From Pseudobacter sp. (GTDB taxonomy: Bacteria; Bacteroidota; Bacteroidia; Chitinophagales; Chitinophagaceae): a stretch of 64,000 nucleotides of DNA. The position numbers were made by a program, and so were the translations under genes. The stretch spans positions 240,245-304,244 of the forward strand of contig JAFIGX010000020.1 of NCBI GenBank assembly GCA_017849455.1. Reading direction: 5' to 3'. Every line of letters starts with the position of its first letter. Within the stretch, counting starts at the first letter, position 1. The notes beneath the pieces were generated by a model. That model saw only the letters and a program-made list of their open reading frames with translations, did not search any database and had not been told where the DNA came from. Of the stretch, positions 36,134-44,975 are shown one piece after another.

Positions 36134-37522
36134 ATGAACAATGAGCAACAACCCATCATCGTTGGGCTCGATATCGGCACAACGAAGATAGCTGCGATTG
36201 CAGGCCGGAAGAACGAATTCGGCAAACTGGAGATCATTGGGTTTGGCCGGGCCAATTCCAATGGTGTGAAGCACGGACAGGTATTGAACATCGATGAGAC
36301 CATCAAAGCCATCCAATTGGCTTTGGAAAATTGCTATGCATCCAATCCCAACCTGGAGATCAATGAAGTATATGTAGGCATTGCCGGTCATCATATCAAG
36401 AGCCTGCAAACACGCGGGGATATCGTTCGTCATCAAACAGAGGAGGAGATCACCCAGCGTGAGATCGATCAGCTTGTTGCCGATCAGTACAAGACCTATA
36501 TTCCTGCCGGCGACCAGATCATCGATGTGATCCCGCAGGAATTCACGGTAGATAATTTTCAGAACATCCCCAATCCCATCGGTTATGGCGGTGTGAAAGT
36601 GGGCGCCAATTTCCATATCATCACCGGTGATAAAAATGCGATCCGCAATATCAACCGGGCGGTGGAAAAGAGCGGTCTCAGCACCAAAGACCTCGTATTG
36701 CAACCACTGGCCTCTGCGGCCGCGGTGATGGGACAGGAAGACCTGGAAGCCGGTGTGGCCATCGTTGACATTGGTGGCGGCACTACCGACCTGGCTGTTT
36801 TTTATGAAGGCATCCTCAAGCATACGGCCGTTATCCCTTTTGGCGGAGAGAATATCACCAACGATATCAAGACCGGTTTGGGCGTATTGAAAACCCAGGC
36901 CGAGCAAATGAAAGTGCAATTCGGCAGTGCCCTGGCCAATGAGGCCCGGAACAATGCCTTCATCACGATCCCCGGCCTGCGCGGCATGCCTGCCAAAGAG
37001 ATCAGCGTGAAGAACCTGGCCAATATCATCCAGGCACGCATGAGCGAGATCATGGACTTCGTGACCTATCACCTCAAACAGGTGGGGCTCGATAACCGCA
37101 TGTTGAATGGCGGTGTGGTGCTCACCGGTGGTGGCGCACAATTGAAACATCTCATCCAGCTTACCGAATATGTAACGGGGTTGAATGCGCGGATCGGTTA
37201 TCCTACCGAGCACCTGGCAGCAGGGCATATCGAAGAGCTGGCCAGACCAACCTATTCAACCTGTATCGGTTTAATATTGAAAGGCTACAGCGATTATGAA
37301 CACCACCGGAAACAATTCCAAAATAAATTCAAAAAGCTGGAGATCCCGGAAACACTGAAGAGATCGGCGATAGCGGCCACAGCCGGAGAAAAGGAAGAAG
37401 ACATGGAAGGGTCTGCACACGCAGAGAAAGTGAAGAACCGGAAAGGCATCAAGGATTTCTGGGGCAAATTCAAGGATGGAATTATCGACCTGTTCAAAGA
37501 GGAAGAAGACCATGCGTTGTAA
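36134..37522 (+). CDS. ftsA: Cell division protein FtsA
   Basis: Actin-like protein that anchors FtsZ to the membrane, 462 residues. Phosphate 1 motif VGLDIGTTKIAAIAG at the start, SHS-type 1C domain (YVGIAGHHIKSL), VVDIGGGTTD-type loop (AIVDIGGGTTDLAVF, about 212), and GGVVLTGGGAQLKHL near 330. The C terminus ends in FWGKFKDGIIDLFKEEED, an amphipathic helix fit for membrane binding. ftsZ follows 156 bp downstream, separated by a hairpin repeat. Confidence 0.95.
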   Translation: MNNEQQPIIVGLDIGTTKIAAIAGRKNEFGKLEIIGFGRANSNGVKHGQVLNIDETIKAIQLALENCYASNPNLEINEVYVGIAGHHIKSLQTRGDIVRHQTEEEITQREIDQLVADQYKTYIPAGDQIIDVIPQEFTVDNFQNIPNPIGYGGVKVGANFHIITGDKNAIRNINRAVEKSGLSTKDLVLQPLASAAAVMGQEDLEAGVAIVDIGGGTTDLAVFYEGILKHTAVIPFGGENITNDIKTGLGVLKTQAEQMKVQFGSALANEARNNAFITIPGLRGMPAKEISVKNLANIIQARMSEIMDFVTYHLKQVGLDNRMLNGGVVLTGGGAQLKHLIQLTEYVTGLNARIGYPTEHLAAGHIEELARPTYSTCIGLILKGYSDYEHHRKQFQNKFKKLEIPETLKRSAIAATAGEKEEDMEGSAHAEKVKNRKGIKDFWGKFKDGIIDLFKEEEDHAL

Positions 37523-37525
37523 AAC

Positions 37526-37607
37526 GAGGTAGGATGTCAGAAGTCTGAAAGCACCTGTTCATTCAAGCTTTTCGATAATTTCGAACTTCCGACCTCATCC
37601 CTCATTA
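37526..37607. repeat. Heptad inverted-repeat element (GAGGTAG / CTTCCGA words) between ftsA and ftsZ
   Basis: Left arm at 37526-37552: GAGGTAG, GATGTCA, GAAGTCT, GAAAGCA. Right arm at 37581-37607, with TCGAACT, TCCGACC, TCATCCC, TCATTAA. Left and inverted right agree at about 18 of 24 positions. The same vocabulary is found at 21860-21963. It starts 3 bp after the ftsA stop. Confidence 0.7.
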
Positions 37608-37678
37608 ATACTAACCTGTTATTTTTAATTCGTCTCCGAATGGGCTTTCTTGTGAGCAAGGCCTGGTGAGACAAAAAA

Positions 37679-39586
37679 ATGAAAGCTATGATTCATTTTG
37701 ATCTACCGAAAGAGAAATCATCCATCATCAAAGTCATTGGTGTGGGTGGTGGTGGCAGCAATGCAGTGAACCACATGTTTGAACAGCAGATCGATGGAGT
37801 GAACTTCATCATCTGTAATACGGATGCGCAGGCCATTGCCCAAAGCCGTGTGCCAAATAAAATACAACTGGGGCCCCATCTCACGCAGGGATTGGGGGCC
37901 GGGGCCAATCCCGATATCGGCCGCCAGGCTACCGAAGAGAGCCTCGAAGAGATCAAGCGCATCCTGGAGGTGAACACCAAAATGGCGTTCATCACAGTGG
38001 GCATGGGCGGCGGGACCGGTACAGGCGGTGCTCCCATCATCTCCAAGATCTGCAAGGACCTTGGCATTCTCACGGTAGGCATCGTCACCACTCCGTTCTC
38101 TTATGAAGGGAAGAAAAGACAATTGCAGGCCGAGGAGGGGATCAGGGGACTGAAACAATATGTAGATACCCTGCTGGTGATCAGCAATGACAAACTCCGC
38201 CACCAGTTCGGCAATCTCAAAATGAAAGAAGCATTTGCCAAGGCCGATAACGTATTGGCAACGGCCGCCAAATGTATCACCGATGTGATCAACAGTACCG
38301 GCCAGATCAACGTCGACTTTGCCGATGTATGCACCGTTATGCGCAATGGCGGCGTGGCTATCCTCGGCAATGCCACTACCAGCGGTGAAGGCCGTGCACA
38401 ACGCGCTATCGAAGAAGCATTGAACTCCCCGCTGCTGAACGATAATGAGATCAGCGGCGCAAAATGGATACTGATCAACATCAATTCTGCCGAAGGTGAT
38501 CACGAATTCACGATGGATGAAGTAGAGATCATCCAGAACCACCTGCTCAGCCAGGCTGGCGCCGGAACAGATGTGATCCTGGGTATGGGTTATGATAATA
38601 CACTGGGTGAGAATATTGGTATTACGCTGATCGCTACAGGTTTTGAGTACAAAGACCCCTTCAGCCAGAAACCGAAAAAGCAGGAAGTGAAAAAAGAAGA
38701 AAAGATCCTGCTCTCCCTGCAACCGGAAACCACGCCGAAGGATGTAAAGGCCCAACCCAATACTACAAAGGCTGCCGTGATCATGCCGAAGAAAGAAGAA
38801 GAGCCCGCGCCTGTTCAGCAGCCGGAGCAGCCTGTTATAAAGGAGGAACTGAAACCGACCCTGGTGGAGATGGAACCACTGCCTTCCGCAACTCCCCTTG
38901 TGCTTTTTACGAATGAAGACACTGGGAAAAATACTGTGGACAAACCAGTGGAAAAAAAGAAAGAGGAGGAAAAGATCGAATGGGTACTTTCGCAGCCATC
39001 CACCCCTGTCGAAACTCCTGTATTGCCTTCACAGCCACAACAAAAACAAGTAAGTAAAAATAATTCTCCGACGTCTGCAGCGTCTGGAGGATATCTGGCC
39101 AGACCGTCCAATATTTATGCAGAACCACAATCGGATGAATCCAACCCTGAACACACACCTGTGAAGGAACCCATCAAGAATACGGTTGTGAATCAGATCC
39201 AGGAAGAGGATCCTTCCAATGATATGCAATTGGTATTCAAAGATGATATTCCAGCGGCGGAGGAGCCTCGGGCCCACCAAATCTCATTACCTGTTACGGA
39301 CGCCCCTGTTGAGGATCCCGCGTTGCGGGACGAAGCAGAGGATCAAAAACGTCGCGCTGCCGATAGGATACAGAAATTACGTAATCTGTCATTCAACATC
39401 AATGCAGCCGACCCTAACAACGAGTTTGAAACTGTGCCGGCTTACATCCGCCGCAATTTGGAATTATACAATACCATCTCCAGCGTCGAGAATTTCTACA
39501 GCAATTACGAAGTAAAAACAGACGAGAATAATAATACACAGATCTCGACTATCAATACATTTTTAGATGGCGAAAAGCCCGACTGA
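37679..39586 (+). CDS. ftsZ: Cell division protein FtsZ with long C-terminal extension
   Basis: Tubulin-like GTPase that forms the division ring. The GTPase core fills residues 1-325: VIGVGGGGSNAVNHM, tubulin signature GMGGGTGTGGAP, and FADVCTVMRNGG. A tail of about 310 residues follows, rich in Pro, Glu, Lys and Gln and probably disordered. It ends in a compact block FETVPAYIRRNLELYNTI and the final ISTINTFLDGEKPD, likely the peptide that binds FtsA or other partners. Total 635 residues against about 380 in E. coli; long tails are known in Bacteroidota. ATG 37679 or 37688 may start translation. Confidence 0.95.
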   Translation: MKAMIHFDLPKEKSSIIKVIGVGGGGSNAVNHMFEQQIDGVNFIICNTDAQAIAQSRVPNKIQLGPHLTQGLGAGANPDIGRQATEESLEEIKRILEVNTKMAFITVGMGGGTGTGGAPIISKICKDLGILTVGIVTTPFSYEGKKRQLQAEEGIRGLKQYVDTLLVISNDKLRHQFGNLKMKEAFAKADNVLATAAKCITDVINSTGQINVDFADVCTVMRNGGVAILGNATTSGEGRAQRAIEEALNSPLLNDNEISGAKWILININSAEGDHEFTMDEVEIIQNHLLSQAGAGTDVILGMGYDNTLGENIGITLIATGFEYKDPFSQKPKKQEVKKEEKILLSLQPETTPKDVKAQPNTTKAAVIMPKKEEEPAPVQQPEQPVIKEELKPTLVEMEPLPSATPLVLFTNEDTGKNTVDKPVEKKKEEEKIEWVLSQPSTPVETPVLPSQPQQKQVSKNNSPTSAASGGYLARPSNIYAEPQSDESNPEHTPVKEPIKNTVVNQIQEEDPSNDMQLVFKDDIPAAEEPRAHQISLPVTDAPVEDPALRDEAEDQKRRAADRIQKLRNLSFNINAADPNNEFETVPAYIRRNLELYNTISSVENFYSNYEVKTDENNNTQISTINTFLDGEKPD

Positions 39587-39660
39587 TCTCTGTAGTTAAA
39601 TTTGAACGTTGTCCTGTATTAAGTCTATTGTCAATACAGCGATTGTTGTTTTTAGTTGTT

Positions 39661-39691
39661 TCCCTCCTGATTCTTCGGGAGGGATTTTTTT
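39661..39691 (+). terminator. Rho-independent terminator of the dcw cluster
   Basis: TCCCTCC pairs with GGAGGGA, followed by seven T, 75 bp after the ftsZ stop. A second hairpin CTGTATT/AATACAG lies upstream at 39614-39639. Confidence 0.85.
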
Positions 39692-39715
39692 GAGAAAGAT
39701 GACAAGTTTTGTTTA

Positions 39716-39739
39716 CCACGAAGACACGAAGGCACCAAA
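39716..39739. repeat. Octad half-element (CACGAAG words)
   Basis: CCACGAAG, ACACGAAG, GCACCAAA at 8-bp phase, just after the ftsZ terminator and running into the SRPBCC remnant. Similar CACGAAG strings are scattered in many bacterial genomes. No opposite arm is seen. Confidence 0.5.
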
Positions 39740-39742
39740 GAG

Positions 39743-40087
39743 GTGAGAGAGGTGGCTTACCAGTTGCCAAGGCTCGGCAATCACTATCGCTGTATCCTCG
39801 ATCATGGTGTCGATACCATGTATACCAGCAATTACTCCTTTCATCCCGACCGCGTCATGTTCAGTGAAACGGATGAAAAGAAAACGACGGCTTCCTGGTT
39901 TATTCTTGAAAAGATCAGTGATAATAAAACCCGCCTCACCCTGGAGCTTTATTTGCGAAAAGACCTGCTATCACCCATCCTCTTCAGGCTCACGAAGAAA
40001 AAGAAGGTAGAGGCAGCATACCTGCGGTCCCTCGATAACCTTGAAGTATTTATCCGCGATGCCTCCGGGAAACTGCGCATGAATTAG
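39743..40087 (+). pseudogene. C-terminal remnant of an SRPBCC/polyketide-cyclase-like protein
   Basis: The frame from GTG 39743 gives 114 residues resembling the second half of an SRPBCC-type lipid-binding domain (GNHYRCILDHGVDTMYTSN, WFILEKISDNKTRLTLELYL, a closing helix with LRSLDNLEVFIRDA). The N-terminal strand and helices are missing; the frame upstream runs directly into octad repeat sequence. The most likely reading is a gene truncated by repeat insertion or deletion. It overlaps the convergent aspartyl-protease gene by four bases. It could still be expressed as a short protein. Confidence 0.45.
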
Positions 40088-41355
40088 TGCTGGAACTTGA
40101 TGAACATCGATTCGAAATTGATCGTCATGGTGTGGAATTTGCGGATCAGGTCCTGCCCTATATTCCCATAATAATGATCGTGCTCTTTGTCCATATTCTC
40201 CTTGAGCACGGCTACTTTGTCGATCCGGATAGTACTATTGCCGATATGCGCTTCGAAAGGGATATGATAACCTTTCCGGCTGGCGGCGCCACCGGCGCCA
40301 CCAAGGTTGATATCGGTTTCCGGGTATTTTTTCCCGATGCTGTCTTTATACAACTCGAAATATTTCCTGTACAGGATCGTACTGCCTGCGCCTGAATCGA
40401 AAGTGAAATACCGGCCATCAATGGAAATGACAGGTGTGAGAAAATCGAGCGCCAGGTTCTGCGATGAGAACACGGTACGCGCAGCAGGGATCTTTAAAAT
40501 ATTCTCACTCATCTGGATCTCTTTCATAGCCTCTATCACAGGAAAGCCGATAATGCCATGCATCTGGAAATCGATCTGGGGGATCCTCAGGGCGCTGTCC
40601 GGGAACACAAGGAAAACGGCATTCCGTACCTCTACTTCCCGGAGCGTCAGAACAGGGCATACGGCGATCCTGGCATTTACCTTCAGCCCGGTGATGGCAC
40701 CGACCTCCACCACACCATCCATAAGCTGCATGTTAAATTTTTTGGCGGTACTCTCAGTGGCAGTACAAAGATTGGCGCCGGTATCGAAGATGAACTGGCT
40801 TTGAACGGTATCGGCTTTCACCAGCAGATTGGGCAATCCAACCTTATCGCGCTTTATGGTGAGCAGGGCATCATTATGAATGCGGACTACCTGTTTTGGC
40901 TGGCCCGCCAATGCCTTCCAGATAATATTGGAGTTCTCATGATCTTTGATCTCATCGGCGGTGAGCAATGGGCGATACCGGCCCAATATCTCCCCTATCG
41001 TTTCATACGCATCTTTGTATTCGAAGAGTTTGGCGGAGTTGGCTTGCTTTAACTGGAGGAGTTTGCAGATGGCCGTATCGGTCAGCTCTTTGCTATGGTC
41101 TTTCAGCAGGGACCTGATCTGGCGGTTCGATTGTTCGAGCCTGTTAAATGTATTGTCGAGGTTTGCCTCTATCATCAACCGTTGCAGGTCGGAAAAATCC
41201 TCCTTGTAGACAGCGAAACTATCCCTGGCCCTGAAAAAATCTTTTTCACTGAGCCAGAATTCCAATCGATGAAAATTCCGTTCGGCATTGGGACCAGGAC
41301 GATGGCTGCAGCCGTGTATGATGACAGCCAGTAGTAACAGGCATAATTTGTTCAT
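40084..41355 (-). CDS. Retropepsin-like aspartyl protease family lipoprotein
   Basis: 423 residues. The signal peptide ends with HGCS, a plausible lipobox (Cys about 16), so the protein is probably membrane-anchored in the periplasm. A helical N-terminal region of about 140 residues is followed by two aspartyl-protease lobes with FIFDTGANLCTA (near 195) and YFTFDSGAGSTILY (near 320), giving two D(T/S)GA motifs in one chain. Substrate unknown. The gene overlaps the SRPBCC remnant by four bases and is divergent from the epimerase. Confidence 0.83.
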   Translation of the reverse strand: MNKLCLLLLAVIIHGCSHRPGPNAERNFHRLEFWLSEKDFFRARDSFAVYKEDFSDLQRLMIEANLDNTFNRLEQSNRQIRSLLKDHSKELTDTAICKLLQLKQANSAKLFEYKDAYETIGEILGRYRPLLTADEIKDHENSNIIWKALAGQPKQVVRIHNDALLTIKRDKVGLPNLLVKADTVQSQFIFDTGANLCTATESTAKKFNMQLMDGVVEVGAITGLKVNARIAVCPVLTLREVEVRNAVFLVFPDSALRIPQIDFQMHGIIGFPVIEAMKEIQMSENILKIPAARTVFSSQNLALDFLTPVISIDGRYFTFDSGAGSTILYRKYFELYKDSIGKKYPETDINLGGAGGAASRKGYHIPFEAHIGNSTIRIDKVAVLKENMDKEHDHYYGNIGQDLIRKFHTMTINFESMFIKFQH

Positions 41356-41377
41356 GGATCGTAGCGCTTATGTTGAC

Positions 41378-41408
41378 TTGGAAAAATAAATATACTGAGA
41401 TATTTTTG
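41378..41408 (+). promoter_or_regulatory. Promoter of the epimerase gene
   Basis: TTG at 41378-41380, 20 bp, then TATTTTTG at 41401-41408, a full TAnnTTTG match, 20 bp before the ATG. Confidence 0.6.
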
Positions 41409-41427
41409 CTTAATTCAGGTAACAATT

Positions 41428-42354
41428 ATGGCTACAGTGCTCATAACAGGGGGTACAGGATTAGTAGGAACGGCAGTCGCAAACCTGTTGACTGCCAAAG
41501 GGTACCAGGTCATTATTCTGAGCCGTCGCTCCCGGGAAGGCCATGGGAATATATCTTATGCGGCATGGGACCCTGCTACCCGGCGCATCGATGTGCAGGC
41601 TGTTCAGCAGGCCGATCACATCATCAACCTCGCAGGGGCCGGCGTTGCCGACAAACGATGGTCGGCCAAAAGAAAAAAAGAGATCGTCGACAGCCGCGTG
41701 AAAAGCGGTGAGCTCATCGTTCAGACCCTTCGTGACCATTCCAATAAGGTAAAGACAGTGATCAATGCATCCGGCATCGGATGGTACGGGGATGATGCCG
41801 GTCGTCAGAAAGGAAAAAAGACCTTTACCGAAGATGCTCCTGTGGATTCTGCCTACCTCGGTGAAACCTGCCGGCTATGGGAAGAGAGCATCGCGCCGGT
41901 GCGTGAGTTGGGTAAACGGCTCGTGATCTTCCGGATCGGTATCGTATTGAGCCGCGATGGAGGTGCGTATGTCGAGTTTCGGAAACCTGTTCGGTTTGGC
42001 ATTACCGCTATATTGGGTAATGGCACACAAATGATCAGTTGGGTACATATCGAAGACCTTGCCAGGTTGTTCCTTCATGCCATCGAAAATGGATCTGTAG
42101 ATGGAGTATACAATGCCGTGTCGCCACAAGCCATTTCCAACAAGCATTTCATGATGGCGCTCGCCAGCAAAGTAAAAGGCAGGTTTTGCATTCCTTTCTA
42201 TGTGCCTTCTTTCCTGCTGAAACTGATGTTGGGCGGCATGAGCGTGGAGGTGCTGAAAAGCGCTACCGTGAGCAATACCAGGATCAGCAATACCGGGTTC
42301 CAGTTCATCTATCCTTCCCTGGCAGCGGCATTGGATAACCTGGAGAAAAGATGA
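41428..42354 (+). CDS. TIGR01777 family NAD-dependent epimerase
   Basis: Extended SDR protein of 308 residues, YfcH/SDR39U1 type. N-terminal VLITGGTGLVGTAVANLL, HIINLAGAGVADKRWSAKRK, INASGIGWYGD, and C-terminal GNGTQMISWVHIEDLARLF with AVSPQAISNKHFM are characteristic of the family. Substrate is unknown in bacteria. The gene has its own promoter and ends one base before the convergent ABC permease gene. Confidence 0.92.
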   Translation: MATVLITGGTGLVGTAVANLLTAKGYQVIILSRRSREGHGNISYAAWDPATRRIDVQAVQQADHIINLAGAGVADKRWSAKRKKEIVDSRVKSGELIVQTLRDHSNKVKTVINASGIGWYGDDAGRQKGKKTFTEDAPVDSAYLGETCRLWEESIAPVRELGKRLVIFRIGIVLSRDGGAYVEFRKPVRFGITAILGNGTQMISWVHIEDLARLFLHAIENGSVDGVYNAVSPQAISNKHFMMALASKVKGRFCIPFYVPSFLLKLMLGGMSVEVLKSATVSNTRISNTGFQFIYPSLAAALDNLEKR

Positions 42355-42355
42355 T

Positions 42356-43156
42356 CTACAGATCGCTGGTTTCGAATTTCCGGCTGATGATCAGCAGGTA
42401 AGCGGAAAGATAAACCAGTGCAAGAATGAAGAGGGCAGTATAATTAGGTGTTCCTGTGATCTGGCGCGACATCCTTTCAATATTCGGGAAAGGCACCAGC
42501 AGGTCGGTCGTTTCAAGCGGCAGGTACCTTCCGGCATAGTTCGCATACCTGTTCAGTACCTTCACCAGCATTTCTTCTATGATCAAAGTATAGAGAAAGA
42601 ATATCCCGATCGATAATCCTCCTCTTTTCACCAGTACCGCTATCAGCAATCCAACACATATATAGCTGAATGCCTGGAGGAAGTAATACCACACATAATG
42701 AACATGATCGAAGGTGAAAGAAGAACTACCATCTATCAACCCAAAGATAATGGCCGTGAGAAAAACGAGGATCGTGGAAGCAAGCGCCATCAGCAATGCC
42801 ATCATGATCTTCACGGAAATGAACTGCCGGCGGCTCCATCCGTCGATGATATTCTGACGATGTGTTTTGTAACTGTACTCATTGGTCATGGAAATGATCA
42901 TGAGCAGTCCGGGAATGAGCAATAAAAAACTGCTTACATAAGAAGTGGCCTGCCAGGTATAGGGAAAGGAGTAGGGTGGGCTACCCAGGATCATTTCGGC
43001 CATTCCCTTTGCCTGTTTGGCTTCATAAATACGGTGCTGTATATACAGAACGATATAGTTGATGCCAAAAATACTGACCACATAGAGCAGGCTCAAAACC
43101 CAGAACGTGCGGTAATGTTTCAGCTTCATCCATTCTATTTTCAATAGCTTCAACAT
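42356..43156 (-). CDS. ABC-2 type transporter permease
   Basis: Membrane subunit of 266 residues with six predicted helices; opens LLKIEWMKLKHYRTFWVLSL, typical of ABC-2 permeases of the gliding/antibiotic-export kind. It contains the loop SMTNEYSYKTHRQNIIDGWS before the third helix. It follows its ATPase partner by 4 bp on the minus strand, clearly one operon. The substrate is unknown. Confidence 0.88.
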   Translation of the reverse strand: MLKLLKIEWMKLKHYRTFWVLSLLYVVSIFGINYIVLYIQHRIYEAKQAKGMAEMILGSPPYSFPYTWQATSYVSSFLLLIPGLLMIISMTNEYSYKTHRQNIIDGWSRRQFISVKIMMALLMALASTILVFLTAIIFGLIDGSSSFTFDHVHYVWYYFLQAFSYICVGLLIAVLVKRGGLSIGIFFLYTLIIEEMLVKVLNRYANYAGRYLPLETTDLLVPFPNIERMSRQITGTPNYTALFILALVYLSAYLLIISRKFETSDL

Positions 43157-43160
43157 ATCA

Positions 43161-44084
43161 TTATTTTATAGGTTGGGGAGTTCTGTTATTGGTACTGGCA
43201 TTGGTGAGCTCGAAGAATTTTGCCTCCAGGCTTTTCTTGCGTACCCGGAGATGGTTGAGCGTTATGCCTTTTTCAAAACAAAAACGGTTCAGGGAAGCCA
43301 GGTTGGCCACACCCTTTGGAAAAAGCAGTTCCACATATTGTTCATGGGAATATACTTTGGTAGGGCCGTTATATTCCTGTAACACTGCCAATAACCGGGC
43401 AGGATCTTCAGCGCCGGCCTCAACGATATCTTCATGGACAAGTATCTCGTCCACATGCCCGTGGGTGATCAGCGTGCCTTTTTGAAGGATCGCCACATGG
43501 GTGCAAACTTTTTCCACTTCATCGAGCAGGTGACTGGCCATGATGATGGTCTTGCCTGCCTTGTTCAGTTTTTTGATCAGCTCGCGGATCTCTACGATGC
43601 CCACCGGATCGAGGCCATTGGTAGGTTCATCGAAGACCAGCACATCCGGGTCGCCCAGCAGGCTCGATGCAATGGCCAGGCGTTGTTTCATTCCCAGTGA
43701 ATAAGTGCTGAACCTGGAGAGCTTACGCTGATCGAGACTAACGGTATGCAATACCTGGTCGATATCATTTTCACCACGGCCCTTGATGGCGGCTGCGATG
43801 GAAAGATTTTCCACGGCGTTGAGGTAATGATAGAAATTCGGCGTTTCCAGTAAAGTGCCGATCTGCCGGCGGTGATGGGCTGCAGGTATTTCGTCGAACA
43901 ATTTGTAAGTGCCCGCACTGGCTTTCAGCACATCCATGATGATGCCTAATAGGGTGGTCTTTCCACTGCCATTAGGCCCCAGGATACCGAAGACCGCTCC
44001 TTTGGGCACAGAAAACGAAATGCCTTTCAAAGCCTGGATCGGACCATAATTCTTATGAAGACCTTCAACGGTAAGGATTGACAT
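43161..44084 (-). CDS. ABC transporter ATP-binding protein
   Basis: ATPase subunit of 307 residues for the adjoining permease. Walker A GPNGSGKTTLLG (about 37), Q-loop GTLLETPNFYH, signature YSLGMKQRLAIAS, Walker B VLVFDEPTNGLDPVG, and H-loop MASHLLDEVEKV. A C-terminal extension of about 80 residues follows, as in CcmA/bacitracin-type exporters. Likely drug or lipid export; direction inferred from the ABC-2 family. Confidence 0.92.
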   Translation of the reverse strand: MSILTVEGLHKNYGPIQALKGISFSVPKGAVFGILGPNGSGKTTLLGIIMDVLKASAGTYKLFDEIPAAHHRRQIGTLLETPNFYHYLNAVENLSIAAAIKGRGENDIDQVLHTVSLDQRKLSRFSTYSLGMKQRLAIASSLLGDPDVLVFDEPTNGLDPVGIVEIRELIKKLNKAGKTIIMASHLLDEVEKVCTHVAILQKGTLITHGHVDEILVHEDIVEAGAEDPARLLAVLQEYNGPTKVYSHEQYVELLFPKGVANLASLNRFCFEKGITLNHLRVRKKSLEAKFFELTNASTNNRTPQPIK

Positions 44085-44143
44085 GAGAGGCTGTTTATCT
44101 TATAAAGATGATAATTTCTTTTTACTGTCGGAAATCTGTACCA

Positions 44144-44797
44144 CTATGCAATATGTTTCTTATGATAGATACTGGAAAATGTGCCCACCGTTGCCAGACC
44201 ATTCTCGTTGAACGATAGCCTGTGGAGGCGGAGGGCATCGAGGTCCGATGCAAGTACTTTCCGGTATTTGGGGTCGAGCGTACCGCCTACCTGTCCGGCT
44301 TTGGCATTGGGATCATACTGGAATTGCGGATCGCAAAGTGTGCCGCGGGGATACATGATGCCCGGAATACCTTTGCCCCGGATATCCAGTACAGCAGGAT
44401 GGTCGAGCCCCAGCGTATGCCCGAACTCATGGGCTGCCGTAGTGGAAGTCTGTAACAGGTTGGCCAGTTTGAAATAACCGGTATTGGAGCCCAGTCCATC
44501 CACAAATGAAATATCGCCTGCCGCAAATTCTTCGATACGGAAGAAATTGAAGCGGGGATTATCGTTGTACCATAATTCCTCAGGGTCGAGACCAGGTTCA
44601 CAGATCCCTTCGATCTCGAAACGGATGGTGTATGAACGGTCCCTGATCTGCACGGTACCGCGTGGCTCGCTCCAGTGCATGCTGATATCCGATGCGATCT
44701 GTTTGGCCAGGGCATTGGTGGCGGCATCTCCATAGAAGAAGATGGTAGCATGCAGGATAAGTTCGCGGGATGATTGGTTTAATTCTGCTTCGCCCAT
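44144..44797 (-). CDS. Matrixin-like zinc metalloprotease
   Basis: 217 residues with zinc-binding HEFGHTLGLDHP near residue 125 and a Met-turn in GIMYPRG, the metzincin layout of peptidase M10A. No signal peptide is apparent at the ATG used (MGEAELNQSS), so it may be cytoplasmic, exported by another route, or mis-started; no better start exists upstream. The N-terminal half shows matrixin-like strands (YTIRFEIEGICEPG). Its target is unknown. Confidence 0.8.
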   Translation of the reverse strand: MGEAELNQSSRELILHATIFFYGDAATNALAKQIASDISMHWSEPRGTVQIRDRSYTIRFEIEGICEPGLDPEELWYNDNPRFNFFRIEEFAAGDISFVDGLGSNTGYFKLANLLQTSTTAAHEFGHTLGLDHPAVLDIRGKGIPGIMYPRGTLCDPQFQYDPNAKAGQVGGTLDPKYRKVLASDLDALRLHRLSFNENGLATVGTFSSIYHKKHIA

Positions 44798-44885
44798 TGT
44801 CTTTACCGGGATTTTTTAGATTTATGGGAATTGTGGGATAAGTCGCCGATCATGAACATATATTACATATTGCTGAAATTTACTA

Positions 44886-44925
44886 CAAAAAAGTGAGGCT
44901 GCCCTATCGGAAGAGCAGCCTCTAT
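44886..44925 (-). terminator. Rho-independent terminator of the beta-oxidation gene
   Basis: A perfect 8-bp stem GAGGCTGC/GCAGCCTC with a 12-base loop; on the minus strand it is followed by ACTTTTTTG. It lies about 50 bp past the stop of the dehydrogenase gene. Confidence 0.8.
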
Positions 44926-44975
44926 GTTCTCTCATGTGGCCAGGCCATCTTGGCCTTGATTATGGTATGGAAACC

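Noticed and set aside
36116..38755. Long open frames antisense to ftsA and ftsZ
   Set aside because: Both are opposite certain division genes and show no motif; open frames arise from the codon bias of the real genes.
22622..39586. Search for murF and ddl inside the dcw cluster
   Set aside because: All gaps are short and occupied by repeats; the genes must lie elsewhere, as is usual for this phylum.
39552..39770. Small minus-strand frame containing LWCLRVFVVN
   Set aside because: A common artefact of CACGAAG-type repeats read in reverse; it also overlaps the ftsZ end and its terminator.
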